Below are positions 11,749 through 25,004 of a DNA stretch of 64,000 nt, one piece after another (positions within the stretch are counted from its first letter, which is position 1; each line of letters opens with the position of its first letter). The stretch is from Plectrocnemia conspersa (lineage: Eukaryota > Arthropoda > Insecta > Trichoptera > Polycentropodidae). The notes under the pieces are model-generated. The model saw nothing but the letters and a program-made list of their open reading frames with translations, was not told the origin of the DNA and made no database searches. The DNA lies in NCBI GenBank assembly GCA_009617715.1, contig VTFK01000376.1, forward strand, positions 209,243-273,242, given 5' to 3'. The position numbers and the translations under genes are program-made.

Positions 11749-13451
11749 TAGGGATTAAAATGTCGGTAGTACCGATACTGGGGAAAAAAATGACCTTCGT
11801 TACTATAGGTATCATAAAATAAAATAACGTTAGTACCGAAAATATTTTTTTAATTCCATACATCTTATTTGTTGAATACCATATCTAACGATAATTGAAG
11901 GCAAAAGCGTATAATAAAATTATGCTCATTGTAGAGGATTAACCAAATTAGTTTTATCAAGGTTGAATAATATTATTTTTTTTAGTCCAAAAAGACCGAA
12001 ATATTAGCCCACTATATTTATGCAAAAAAAAAAAAAACAGCCGATATTTTAGCGCAATTTAAAAAAAAAAAAAATTAACATGTTTTTGGATTTTAATATA
12101 TGTGCGACGTGTCAACATAAAAGGAATACATTTGATTTATCTCAGGAAAAATTACCAGTGCCAAGCGGTTCCCAGTATATATATATTATGTCACGTAGCA
12201 GAGAAATGACCATGTTTTTTTTTTATAGGGATGGCTGGCGAAGTGAAAACAAAAGCAGGTGTTGCATACACGAAATTCTTTCTACTATTTGTACATTTTT
12301 ATGTCCATTTAGACACATTTTACCCAAATAGTTTACAGAATATGTTTCACTGAACATCGGTGTTAATAGTTATATTAAAATAAAATAAATTGCGCTATAC
12401 CGGTTTTTTTAAAAAAAATGCAATGTTAATTTTTTACTGTTATCAACTAAATATAGCTTGTACTAGACGATATTATTAAAATAAGTAATAATTAAAATGT
12501 GTTGACGGGTATTTTTTAAAACTAACTTGATTTATGTTTTATATTTTTGAAGTAAATAAATATAAAAAAACATTTTTTTATTATTGTAACAACTAAATAT
12601 CCTCACACCATTAAGAGTATACAAAAAATGTTTCAAATCTTAAAACATATATGTATAACATCATTTATTTAAAAATTCAAATCAATGATATTTTCAAACA
12701 AAAAACTAATTAGTCTGGGACTAAAAGGGTTATGAAGTATTTACGTATTTTTTATTCCATAATATTTACATTACCATTTACAAATTAAATTTAATTAATG
12801 TTACATTTGCCGTGAGTAGAAATAAATAAATAAACGAGAGATAAATCTTTCGAGAATAAATATTATTGCAATATTCTAAAATTAATATTATATGGGCAAT
12901 AATTAAAATAAAAAATATCTCAATTACAAAAACATCACAATCATACAAATGTCCTAAAAAATATGTCGCATTTTGAACAAACAGACTTACAATTTTCCAC
13001 GCACTCCTTTCCCATAAAGTTCTTTCTAATAATCGTAATTGACAAAAAATAATGAGTAATATATTTTATTGGAATAAATTGGCGAGTGGTGCTCTGACCC
13101 TTATTATAAAAAGTGATCGATCAAAGACTTTATTTTCTTAAAGACGATGTTGTATTAGATTTATTGTTTCAAGAGAAGAAAGATCTTACTCCCGAATTTT
13201 CGAAAATATTTTTTTTATCATTAATGAAAGTGTTTAATTAAAATAATTTGCTAATAAAATAGTACATATATCGATATAATATTTGCCGGTCTATTCGAAT
13301 AATTTGGTTTTGCTAATCAATAAACATTGTGAAACATGCGAACGGTACTCGGATTATTTTTTCGGCTAATTAATTAAAATAATAATAATAATGTCAATAA
13401 CTGTATCGACCGTTTTCTCTTTAGGTAATACCGGTATTATTTCAATCCTTA
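11749..13451 (+). mobile_element. hAT DNA transposon remnant inserted into a LINE
   Basis: The left end tagggattaaaat and the inverted right end taaggattgaaat agree at 11 of 13 positions, and 8-bp flanking duplications match at 7 of 8. Subterminal DNA contains accGGTA-like motifs at both ends, including a perfect palindrome taataccggtatta at 13426-13439, as expected for transposase-binding subterminal repeats. A transposase C-terminus lies at 13110-13241 on the plus strand. Most of the 1.7 kb interior is decayed AT-rich DNA. The element split a LINE fragment, so it is younger than that LINE insertion. Confidence 0.82.
13110..13241 (+). pseudogene. hAT transposase C-terminal (dimerisation) fragment
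   Basis: An open run reads KVIDQRLYFLKDDVVLDLLF and then EKKDLTPEFSK, ending at a stop at 13239-13241. It resembles the end of the hAT dimerisation domain, where a GxVIxxxRxRL segment is followed by a V--L-FL helix. The upstream SERxFS core is not readable in frame, so this is a short decayed tail. Its position near the right end of the hAT element with the reading direction toward that end fits normal hAT organisation. Assignment is by motif similarity only. Confidence 0.5.
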
Positions 13452-13459
13452 GTCATGAT
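13452..13459. repeat. hAT target-site duplication, right copy
   Basis: gtcatgat pairs with gtcacgat at 11741-11748 (one C/T difference). Confidence 0.8.
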
Positions 13460-13689
13460 GGTCTAAATTTAATTTAAATAAATATCTTCAATCGATTATC
13501 AACTTTGCAGAATAAACACATTTGAAGGTTGCGTGTTCAAGTCACGCCGAATCACCAGTTGATTTTTCGACACCGCTTCGTCTCTATTTATTCAATATAT
13601 TACTGATATTTATAGTTAGAAAAATTGACTTATTTATAATCTGAAGTCATAACTGGTTCTTATGGTCGATAAATAAAAAACTAAATAAA

Positions 13690-16600
13690 AAAATATTTTG
13701 GGCTACACTGTTTATAATTTAAATGTCAGTATTTTTTGTTAAATCTATGTCTGTTTTCACTTAGGAAAATAAGTATTTCAAGTAAAATATATATATATGT
13801 AAATATACATATTAAGTAAATAAAAGTTTATAATTTTCTTTTATAAGTTGAATAAATCAATAGAGAAGTTATTACATTATAATGTAAAGGCATTTAGGTT
13901 GGTTTTTAAATATTAAAAGTTCTCTCCTCCGAGACGTTCGTCAGGCGGGACATTGTGAAAATATCGAAATTTAGATCGTGTCCTTCGCACAGGACGTTTT
14001 GTATGAATAATGGAATTATATGTGTTGAATAGGATAAATTTTGGTGATCCGATTGCGATCATTCATCATATTGACCTAATGGCAAAGTGTCGATCATGTC
14101 TCGGAATGTCCAGACGGAGAAAATTGAGTTTTACAATATATTATATTTGTTTCTCCAAGAAATTCTTCAAACGACCTTTAAACATTTCTATAAATTTAAT
14201 GTCAAATAATATAATCGTGATATAAAATAAAATAATTATATATATAATATATAAAATACATAAAACCCATTTGTACCATACGATACTGAATTCGAATCGG
14301 ATTTCCGCTACACGCCCATTTATCCGCAAATACCGTTTTTTATATATAAGTGAAATGACAATATTGACATATGTATTTTTCACCCTATTATTTTACGCCC
14401 TCGAAGTATTCTTTGTTCAAATTTTGTATGTTGTTATATTGTTTAAAATTGAACTAATTTTTTTAACGCATAACAGTGACTAATCAATAATCATCAAACA
14501 TATGTATGAACTAAATATTTTTTCTACCTTATTAGTTAATTTATATATGCCTCACTAGTATATGTAATGTTATGTATTTTAAGCTTAAATAGTTTAAGTG
14601 ACTTTTATGTATCACTTTATATTTATACAAAAGCAAATAAGCTTGCTTAAAATGTGATTTTTAAGTCTAGAATAACTTTTCATGTTTGCTCATCAATTAA
14701 GTAGATAAACACTATTTCATACATTTAATACACTTTGAAGTGGCAGTCCCTGCTCTGGGTGGCCATTTTATCAAATTGTCAACGACAAATTGGACCCAAC
14801 ACTTCAAAGCCGATCCCATCTCTAGGTATTGATGAGTCAAATATTTGCATTGCTCTGCAATACGGACTCTGCAAAGCCATTACTACTTTTTTTTATTATT
14901 TCATTACTACTTGTCCCCTACGACCGACTCATCCGTCCAAAGTTCAGAAACACCTCCGAATAATTAATTACGCTTTAGGAATTAAAAAGTTCAATCTAAA
15001 AGCTTGTCTCTTTTAATGGCTTTTCCAGATTGCCAATACGCGTCTAGACGCCGCCGTCTTCGATGTATTCGATAAATATTATTAGAGTACTTTATTTTTT
15101 TTAACCCAACATTAAAATACATAGCTTCAGAGGAATTCACGTATTATTACAGTCGAATTTATTATACTCTCGATAATGTATTAATTCAAGCGCATTCCCT
15201 TATGTAACTATGAACACAGAATGGATCACACATTAATGCTAAATGCAGAAATAGTACTGATTCCGATATGATTTTTCTAAAAAACACTTGCTACAATATT
15301 TTTTTGTTCTAGATAAAAATACATAATGATTAGTTTAATGGTTCATAATAATGGTTAACGACGGTCCAAGCTTAAGTGTCCCTTGACGTTCGTTAAGTGT
15401 AGATGTATGTATGTAGTATAATGTGCGCTTAAATTATTAATAATACATTTTCCCGCCGAGATTTATTAAGCCTTTTAAGGCGTCGTTAAGTTCGAAATTG
15501 GATTGCGACGGCGTCGTTTGAGATGTAAAGTGAAATGATGTGCGCATATTTTACGAGTCTTGTAACAATTAGTGTGAAGTCGTTTTCACATTTGGTATTT
15601 ATTTATATATTTTGTATTTATTTAAAAAATAAATAAATAAGGTATTCCTTAGATTTTAATACAAGAACACCACTTATTTTTTAATATAAAGTAAATTACA
15701 ATGGGCTTCACGGAAAAAATGGAAACCAATTTGGGTGTCAGATGCTCGAGGGAACTGTGTAACTTGTATAATCACCTAGTGCGCAGTACAATTAACCATA
15801 CTAAACTCTGCTTTGCTTGCCAAGGAATGAAACCGACTTATTTTTAATATAAAAGGTCCAAAAAATTAGATATTTACAGTTGGAGGACGCATTGTGGTAC
15901 AGCATTTATTATATAATTTAATCTGATTTTTTTACAAATATTTTTAATGTTTTTTTTAGCAATTATTATTTTTCTTTAAATTAATATAAATATTAATAAT
16001 AAAAAATCAATGTTAAGAAAGCAGTTGATGATAATTAATAATAAGATTTTTTAAGTTTTATGAGGAATAAAATCACAAAATAATATGCTCTAGTTTGAAA
16101 TTGTTTTTCTTTAGTTATTTTATATTTAATTTTAATAATAGAAGTTTATTATTTACATTGAGCAAATGCGTTTCTAAAGTTCTCTGGTTTAACATTTGTT
16201 GTTGGTTAAAACCTCAAACTACCTACATAGTCTGTTATAATATATAATATTCATTCTAAAGAGCATTTCGAAAAAACGAAAACACATCTCGTAACTAAGG
16301 CCACACAATGAAGAGATGCAAAAGACAGACGAGGAGAGAAAATAAAACACGAACTATGTTAGCGGATCGTCCAGAAAGCATCACGGCAATCCCAGCCGCT
16401 CAACCGAAATCACAGTCAACAATAATACAACTCGACACGCCAGCGAAGTTTTGCTGATTTCAAATACCTGTCATTTTAACACCATAACCTGATAGCAGCG
16501 ACTTTATTTATCTATATATATTTGGTAGATTATGTATATTTATAAAATACACTGTATATATTATAACTAATTTAAATATTTCAAATTTGTACAATGCGAT

Positions 16601-19090
16601 TGTGTTACCGATATTAAAGTCAAATATAACCTATTTGCTTAATATCTTTATTGTACTTTATTGTATAGTTCATTTTTTTTTTGCATAACTAATTTGTGTA
16701 TATAGTTAAAGAATTTATGAACACTTCTACAATATTTTGTATACCTGTACATTTTTGGCATAACTACAGTTGCGACCTACTTTTTGAGATATTTTTGCTT
16801 TTATATTATAAGAAAATATTTTTCTTTAAAATTTCTATATACAGCAATATATTTTTTATATAAATATTTAATTTATTATACAAACTACTTTATTGCAAAT
16901 TTTACAAAAAAAATCTTAAGAATGTTGGGTTTATTAATTTTACTCTGTCATTGGTAATAAATAATAGTAAAAAGGCCAGTAGAAATTGTAATAAGCATTT
17001 TAACCTTCTATGGAAATATGAGTTTACGCGTTAAAATGGGACGCCACCGTAAGAAATATTTTACCAGCTCAAGTTACAAAGTACCCTACATAAATCAGAA
17101 TGGTATGAAATATATCTTTACTTGAAAAATAAAAAAATGTGCGTCAGTATTAGCAGCTTATAATTTGCTTTAGCAGTCGTACCACCGAAATAGAGGTGGA
17201 CAACAAAATCTCTCAAAGAAGGGATCAATTACTATTCTTCAGATACTTCATCTGAGGACGTTCTATTAAACACTACATACAAGAACTCTTCTGAGACATT
17301 AGTTCATGAAGTTAACATTTAAATATAGACAAAGTATAAGGAATTCCAGCCTCGAACTTTAACTGCAACTAAGAGGAGACCGACTCAATTTCAGACCAGT
17401 GAAGATCGTTGAAGCCGTCGCTTCTCTCTTTGCATCCACTGGTGAAAACCAGAGTACAATTCGCAAAATAAACCCCCGGACTCAAATGCCAATAAGTTAT
17501 TGATAAAAACTAAGCACTACAATATCCTATAGTTTTCACAAAAAATTAAGAGCCAAATTATAACCGTGTCAACTATAATAGTTTGCGAAACACCACACAT
17601 TTATGGGTATGCTTTACTGGCAAGGCATATAAATTATGGCAACAAGGCCTTTTTATGAGCCATAACCGCCATAAAATCACACCAGCCATAAACCATATCT
17701 ACTACCCCGCATTATACGGGTGGTATATGAACCGCCTATTTCGAAATGCATATAAATTCCCGATTGCGGGTCAATCGCAAGACTTTCTCACTACTCTCTA
17801 AGATTACATGTCAACCGCGTCTTGTGCATTCTTCTCCGCTGACCCGGAGCGATCCGTTGCAATTTCAACCGGCCGGACCATAAACTCGGCTTATTCTCTA
17901 CAAAGTTGTAAGCATGCGCTGCCACAGGATTCAATTTCAAACTTTTAAAGTTAAGTGTCTGGTGCTGTAGAATGAGGGGTGAGGAGGATGACATGATTTT
18001 TTAAAAATCTATAAGGCAATTAAAAAAATTAAAATTTATTTTTTAATTTAATTGTCCGTTAAATGTAATATGTTTTCACCGAAATATTTTGGTATAAAAA
18101 ATACGGCGATCCTAATATATATGTTATAATTTGTATGCACTTAATCGTGAGAAACATTTCTGCTAAGCAATTTTTTATGCGACATCAGACTTAAAATGAA
18201 GGAAAATATGTAGTTGTTAAGTATACTGGCGCCAGCTGTCGATATTGCAACTATGTATGTACATTATCTAAGCACATTTGACATTTGGAGCACTGTGAAA
18301 CGTGATTGTAATTTTATGACAGAAAATGGGGTTAGTCTAGTTTGTATGCTCGATACTAATGAAATTTTTATGACTTTATTTTCAAAGTATCTTTTTCAAT
18401 AATCTAGACAAATATACTATAACTGAATCGTAAGTTTTTAAATTAAAAGTCGATTACCTTATATTATGTATTTTTTATAATACATTGGTTATATTAATAT
18501 GATATTGTATCAAGTTATTCATTCAAATACTAAAAAGTATCATTTATGAATATCATGTATTTATAAAATTATTATACAGCCCACAAAATGGAGCAACTGC
18601 TTATAAGTTACCATTAACCGTGACAATCGACTGCAGAAACGAGTCCCGAGGCTAAAGTGAAAATGCCTCCGATGGCAGGAGGTCCCCTTACGTTGTAATC
18701 AAAGAAGCAGTTATGGTCTCCCCTTTTGTGAATTCAGAGGTCCTCGAATACTCGACGACCTAGTTGTGCGCAGATAATTTGAATAACAAAAAATGCAAAA
18801 TTAGAACCAAAACGAAATTAGCAGAGTGGCGCCTTTATAGCTCGTCATTAGGTTGCCAGGTGCTGCTTCTAAAAGTTTTGATAGATAAAATTTTGATATT
18901 GAATTGTTTTAAAGCTTTAAGCGATTAAAATGTGTAAGTAAAAGTAAAGTCGATGACAACAACTATTAAAATAATTAATATTCATGATAGTTTATAAGAG
19001 CTTATAGTCGTTTTTTGTATGCCCAATTACGTGGTGAAAAGTAATGTTTAATAGTAAACAATTTGCATTTTTATTGTGGCATTACAATAA
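13690..19090. other. long AT-rich stretch, no gene recognised
   Basis: No transposon domain or host exon was recognised. Open frames of up to 93 codons (for example 14735-15016 plus, 14141-14383 minus) show no motif. More complex, GC-richer patches lie at about 15350-15560, 16280-16480, 17340-17480, 17580-17980 and 18590-18860; they are not visibly repeated elsewhere in the window. No terminal repeats found. Confidence 0.55.
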
Positions 19091-19099
19091 TCATACAAT

Positions 19100-19868
19100 C
19101 AAGCCTGCCGAGAGGGGGTAAATTTCTGTAAAAGTTGTAAGACCTATTATAGTTTTAGAACTCCAAAATACAAAGGAAAATAAGTGAAAGAATAAGTATA
19201 GACAAACATCGCATCTCACATATTGCTTCATAGTTTATCTGCATTTCGATATTATATTATATTTTTAAAATATTATATTAAAATGGACTTTTAATATAAG
19301 AGGGCTGATCAAAATATATTCAAACCGAATTTTGGTCAATAGGAGAGCGCATAAAACAATTATCACTTCTCAGAAGGCAAAAATTCACGTCAAAAGTAAT
19401 AAAATCGTGTCGGTGCCGTCGCAGTGGGAACGCTCGGTAACGAGCGTTCCCACTGCGACGGCGACGGCACGATTTTATTGCTTTTGACGTGGATTTTTGA
19501 CTTCTGAGAAGAGATAATTGTGTTTTGCGCTCTCCTATTGGGCAAAATTCGGTTTATATGTGCTTTATTTGATTCTCACTAGTAATATTGTTATAAAAAG
19601 TCTCAATATAAACGCTTGATAATATAGTGATTTCACCGCGATGGCACAATTTTATTACTTTTGACTTGGACTGGAAGTTCAGCATATGGCAACACTGAGC
19701 AGCAAATAAAACACGACTAATTATTAGGTAAATATTATGGGTAGATATTTTTAATAATTTTTAACGCCTAATTAAAATGTTTCACATAAAATATGATCCG
19801 CATAAATGTATAAAATTCCATTTTTGTCATGAGGTCCGGAATCATTGTTTTTCCAGGGGCAGCGCCTA
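19100..19868 (+). mobile_element. hAT family 'A/B/C', copy A, internally deleted
   Basis: It begins with caagcctgccgagag, matching the left end of the better preserved copy B at 23502. After about 200 bp it is collinear with B from roughly B position 24600 to B's right end, including the large palindrome and the ccggaatcattgttt block near the right end. Relative to B it lacks about 1.1 kb near the left and about 150 bp near the right. The right terminus is scrambled, so the boundary is approximate and no target duplication could be confirmed. No transposase coding sequence is present, so it is a non-autonomous derivative. Confidence 0.75.
19321..19555. repeat. 235-bp near-perfect palindrome (foldback/MITE-like), copy 1
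   Basis: Two arms of about 115 bp meet at a 4-nt gtaa loop at 19437-19440. The inner 30 bp around cgctcg/cgagcg are perfect apart from a small difference in the gtcggtgccgtcg / cgacggcgacggc segment; the arms differ at only a handful of positions. Weaker inverted similarity extends outward toward agagggctgatc on the left and gattctcact on the right, so the folded unit may span about 19300-19580. It has no coding capacity. A partial third copy of one arm segment (cacaattttattacttttgac) lies at about 19645-19667. Confidence 0.92.
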
Positions 19869-19869
19869 A

Positions 19870-22230
19870 CAAAAAATATTTTTTATAGTGTAAAATTTAA
19901 ATCTTTGTATTAAGCTTAACAATTATAGTGAAGAACATTATATATGAATATAATCAAGTAACCCATCATTTATAATACAAAATATTTTGAAGCATAGTAA
20001 TATTACAATTTTAACTTTAGATTAGAAAGTTTAAAGGAAATTGCTAAAATTCACGATCAAGTTCAATAGTATTTGTATATTGAACATTAGTGGTTGTAAT
20101 ATTATGTTTCGAAACTCTAGATTGCTTTACGGAAGAATTTCAAGCTAATTGCCATTTAAAATAAACTTAGATTAATTTACATAATTCGTGTATAATTTAA
20201 ATTTGTATGAAAAAGTTTTTTTAAATATATACAATTTTAATTGTATTACTAAAAAATTATAAAAGTGTGATTATGAACGTTAATCAATTAAAACTTGTGT
20301 TAATATCATTTATTTACAACGTTGAACTTGCGGCGTTTTATATAAATGTAAATTAATCTCTCGGTGCGATTTTCAATTAAAATGAAATTTCAAACACCCT
20401 TTGTGTCGACCAAATGTGCCACAAGTTATTATTAAAATGCAATCGAATTCTTCGCAACCCACTCGCTTTGTTCTGTCGACTTTATGAAAACACATTTTCC
20501 AATAAGAACAATTTGATTTTAATTTAAACTTCAAGATGCTTAAATTGCAATAACGAACCGTTAAAATAATATCAGGCTTGCGATGTAGATTTATTACAAA
20601 TATATATATATTAATAATTGACGTTATTAATTTAATATTCACATTGAATAACTCAGAAAATACACGCAAATATCCAAACATATTTTTCGTGATTTTTTTT
20701 TATCAAAAATACTGAAAACTAGCGCCTCAATCTGAAAATCTTTGCTTTACTTCTGGTTAATATGTTAAATAATAAAAAAAATTGTAATATATATTGAGTT
20801 TGAAAACTCTTTTAAAGTTAGACAATTGATTGCTATTTCATGTTTGTGAGTATATGACAACTATTTGTTAAGTAAAGCTTATATTTTTTTCAACAAAACA
20901 TCTCTCGAAAAGTTTGTGTCTCGGATGAAAGATTTGGAAATACGGTCACCTCAGCGTACACTCATGTTTCATATCTTTCGATATAATCCAGTATAAAGAA
21001 ACACGTATTTTATGACTTTTGGTTTTAAATACATTAACAAACTTCGAAGCATTGTCTCACAAAATAACTTTCTGTTCCCCAACCTCACGTGTATCTTTTT
21101 TTATTCACGTCTCTTCACTACATTATTTTGAATTGCTAAAACTTTATACATACACTACATACGCAAGAAGACGAAAAGAGCAATTGTTGTAAGTTTGACT
21201 TTGAAATCGTATAGTTACACACTGTTAACTTTCGATTAACCGTCTGCGGATCGGATTATGCGGCTTTCAATAAACTTTAATTGTTAATTTTGATGTTTAT
21301 GTTTATGTGGATGGATTAAATTTTAGCGTCTATTGTGGCTAAGGAGCCGGATTTGTTACGATAACGTTAACGGCAATATTGTTTGAAAGCTCGTCGAAAG
21401 CTCGAGAGTATTTGCCTTTAAAAATAAGTCAATTTAACTTCGAAATAATCTCGATACAATGCGATAGGGATCGTCAACTCAACACGGGTTGCCGTTTACA
21501 GACTTTTAGGCGTTAAACTTTTTAGAATTTATTACATCCACTAAAAGCTCGAAGAGCGCATAAAAAAGAGTTTTATCGCTTTCTAAATTGAAAGGGAACT
21601 TCTGAAAAAAAGTGTTCGAATGAGGCAATCAATGTTCTTTCCAAAAAATACTCGAAAACTGTGAAAGATATTTTCGGACGAAGTAGTTTCTTAAATCGAT
21701 TATTCGTGTTAGAAATTATTAGACCAAAGCTTTGTTTTACATGATCATATTTATAGGACAATATGGCAATTAACAATTGATTACGTAATTATTTTAATTT
21801 TAATAAAGTAATATAAATACGCGTTTATAAATAATTAATAGAAAATAAATATGCTATTATTAATAACGATTAGAGATTTACTCCAAAACAAAAACATTTG
21901 GTTACATATTTAGCTAAAAAGTAATGTTTCGGTTGCGGTAATATTTTATCTGTTGAAAAATTAACAGAGAATACATATATATGTAAACTTAATTTTTAAA
22001 ATACTCTCGAGAAATTATTATGGTTTGGGTATTTTATTAAATGTAACTAAAAGTTCAAAAACATACGTATTATTTTACTCTTGACTAAATTAATACGTGA
22101 CACGCAAATTTATTATGATGTATTATTTTAATATAATTAAAGTCATGTCAAGTCACTGTCATGCTATAATTTTTATAGTATTTACCTTTTGGGTCATTTT
22201 ATTGTAATCGTAAATATTTTGTGACATATG
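19870..22230. other. AT-rich stretch with a more complex patch, no gene
   Basis: Nothing recognisable as coding. A 102-codon minus frame at 20373-20681 has no motif. From about 21040 to 21560 base composition is more balanced and sequence complexity is higher, similar to the other islands in this window. No repeats or element ends found. Confidence 0.5.
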
Positions 22231-22234
22231 GGTT

Positions 22235-22408
22235 ATGTCCCACCCGTTCTACTGAACCATTTTTTTAGTAGGCGTCGTATATACGGATTTTGAAAAGGCC
22301 TTTGACAAGGTTTGTTGGGTTATTTTAAAAAAAATGATCGAACTTCAGTTGTTCAGATTATTTAATGATAAGATGAGTAATATGATATTATCAAATCATT
22401 TAAAATAG
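22235..22408 (+). pseudogene. LINE reverse transcriptase fragment
   Basis: From 22269 one frame reads VGVVYTDFEKAFDKV and then ILKKMIELQLF before a stop at 22406-22408. YTDFEKAFDKV holds the first catalytic Asp of a LINE reverse transcriptase. Just upstream, out of frame, PTRSTEPF matches the GRST block that precedes this motif. The family is the same as at 9.2-10.1 kb or very close. Only about 60 codons survive; both ends run into unrelated AT-rich DNA. Confidence 0.88.
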
Positions 22409-22639
22409 TAAAACCATTTTGAGCATGATATACATGCCTTTGGAGTTCTAAAGGTTAAGAAATCTTTTTATTGAGTTCATACAATGAAGCAAATAGTCTT
22501 ATCGCTGTCGTTATATCAATAAAAAAAAATATACAATAATTAAATATTTTGAGAAAAATATATGCTTCTTTATTTCATTCAAGTTTTTTTTTAATAACTG
22601 AAAAATCGGTTGATTGGTTTCGGTTTTGACAGGTTTAGG

Positions 22640-23130
22640 AGCCCTATCTCAAACTCAACAATAGCCATTATAAACATTGTTGGTATTACCTGGAAGTGAC
22701 GTAGGCGATCGTCAAAATCTATTAGTAAAAAATCGACGAACATTCCACGATTTAATGAGTTCAAAACTATTTTTCAGTTGGGTGGAGGCTTCGCTTAAGG
22801 GGTGAGGGACAAGGGCGAGACTGACGCATAGCCAGACGAACAATGGCACTTTTCTGAAAACTAACCGCAGACGCTTCGACTCAGCGGATGATGCCGGTCG
22901 TCCTTTTCTTCTTCTCCTTTCCCTCATGGTGTTAAAATCGGGGCAATGGGCGAGGTGTGTACATACATATGTGTGGGTGCGTATGTCTGAACCCGTTTTT
23001 AGGGTCGAAGCGACGTGTCATTACCGTCTCGTGTGTTTGCTTATGTAAATTTTGATATATTAAATCGTTTGCCTTTCGCCGCCTTTTAGACCTTCAGCGC
23101 GAAAGGGAATGTTTTATGAATTGTCACAAA
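22640..23130. other. GC-richer non-repetitive island
   Basis: A visibly more GC-rich block with G-rich and C/T-rich runs. A 71-codon minus frame (22712-22927) has an Arg-rich start and a hydrophobic middle, but no recognisable domain, and is not called as a gene. A possible conserved non-coding block. Confidence 0.35.
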
Positions 23131-23493
23131 ACGTGTTTACCTACTGCTGATGGCGACATGAACGGTCTAAAATAGGGCTGCACCAATGTATACAAGTATG
23201 TATAGAATAATGATATTATCTGGTAGACTGGTTTTCTCACCCAGCTTCGCTCACGTTCTGTTTCCATCTCGATACTTTAAACTTGACATAAATGATGTGC
23301 TTGTTAAATTATTTTTATTTGCAAGCACATGTGGATAAAATTGCTTATGATAAAAGCTGACACCACTTAAAAATTTATACAAGTTTAATAATATGCAGTG
23401 TACCAAAAAAATTGGTCTAAGAATTAGGAAGCAGAAAACAAAGTACAATTCGGTTATGGCTTAGTGGGAAAAGCATCCTGCAAATATTATATA

Positions 23494-23501
23494 CCTAAGA
23501 A
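23494..23501. repeat. hAT copy B target-site duplication, left
   Basis: cctaagaa here is identical to 25417-25424. Confidence 0.92.
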
Positions 23502-24519
23502 CAGGCCTGCCGAGAGAGAAAGAGAAATGGGACAAAAGTTCTCCTTGAGGGGCCCAACTCTGGAAAAAAATCATAGCAAGAAAATACTTATAAGAATAGT
23601 AAAAACCGATCTCGAATAATTATTCTGTCATTTGAGATGTACCTTTATACTGATTTATTTCAGGTATAAGTTCCAATAGCGCTTTTTTATACATATTATA
23701 CAATAAATAAATGGAGCGGAACATTGCCTTCAGAAGCACCCACTTTCTAGGTAGTACTTTCACAATAAACATTATTATTCAAAGGGACAGATTGAAGTTG
23801 TTGACGCGGTTTAAAATTTCTTTGCAAATTATTGTTGATTTTATTGCTTTTGGAACGCTTAAAAAATATTAGACATGACAGGAAATATTCAACAAATGTA
23901 TATTAGTAGCAGTAAATATAGGTATTCGATTTTAAAATTAAGATCGAATACCTTAGGAAGTAGTAAAGAAATATCTAAAAATCAACAACAGCACCTGATG
24001 AATATACAAATTTTGTGATTTTATTGATTGTTTTATCGGTAATTTGACAAATAGATTTATTGCACCAAAATGAATAAATAATACAGTCAGTTTCATGTGC
24101 TTATTCATAAAAAAAACTAGAAAAACGGTTTCATAAAAACGGAAAATATTTTTTAAAACATGTTATTTTAGTAAAATCATATCAGAACACATTTTAACCA
24201 GTAAATAAATATTTTTACCAGTGAAAATATATATTATCTGGCAGTGGCTAGTAAACTTTTCTATATGTAGTAATATATATATTTACATATTTATCATTAT
24301 TTATTTACATCTGATGTATAAATGTTACAGCGAATGTGTATTTTTTGGTAAAGTAATATTTTCATTAGTAAAGTCCTAATACATTTTCCCTAGTAGATAT
24401 ATATTTCTACTAGCAAAAATATAATGTAATTAATAGGCGCTAATATGCTGATCTAAAATGTCTATGAAACTCAATTTCATAGTTGCGAAACGTTCATATA
24501 CTGTTCAAACCCAAATCTA

Positions 24520-24569
24520 ACCTAATGAAAGTTATAAAATAAATTATAGTTTCTAAACTTTCATTAGGT
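24520..24569. repeat. perfect 14-bp inverted repeat with 22-nt loop
   Basis: acctaatgaaagtt at 24520-24533 is exactly complemented by 24556-24569. It lies inside hAT copy B, just left of the region shared with copy A. Confidence 0.9.
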
Positions 24570-24769
24570 CAAGATTAAAAAATAAACTAAGCCAACCCAC
24601 CTCTCAGGGGTAAATAAGGAAAAGAATGAGTACAGACAGAAATCATATCCACATATTGCTTCATATTTTATCTGCATTTCGATATTACACTATATTTTAA
24701 AAATATAATAGCTACACTTAATGATATTACAATAGACTTCTAATATTAGAGGGCTTATCAAAATGTATT

Positions 24770-25004
24770 CAAACCGAATTTTGGTCAATAGGAGAGCGCA
24801 AAAAACAATTATCACTTCTCAGAAGGCAAAAATTCACGTCAAAAGTAATAAAATCGTGTCGGCGCCGTCGCAGTGGGAACGCTCGGTAACGAGCGTTCCC
24901 ACTGCGACGGCGACGGCACGATTTTATTGCTTTTGACGTGAATTTTTGACTTCTGAGAAGAGATAATTGTGTTTTGTGCTCTCCTATTGGGCAAAATTCG
25001 GTTT
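24770..25004. repeat. 235-bp near-perfect palindrome, copy 2
   Basis: Same structure as at 19321-19555, with the same gtaa loop and the same small arm asymmetry. The two palindromes differ from each other at only a few positions, fewer than the surrounding hAT sequence appears to. A partial repeat of an arm segment, cacgattttattgcttttga, recurs at about 25096. Confidence 0.92.

Noticed and set aside
14735..15016. 93-codon plus frame as a gene
   Set aside because: No domain recognised and long homopolymer-derived stretches inside.
19092..19880. 8-bp target duplication for hAT copy A
   Set aside because: catacaat on the left has no match next to the scrambled right end near 19868.
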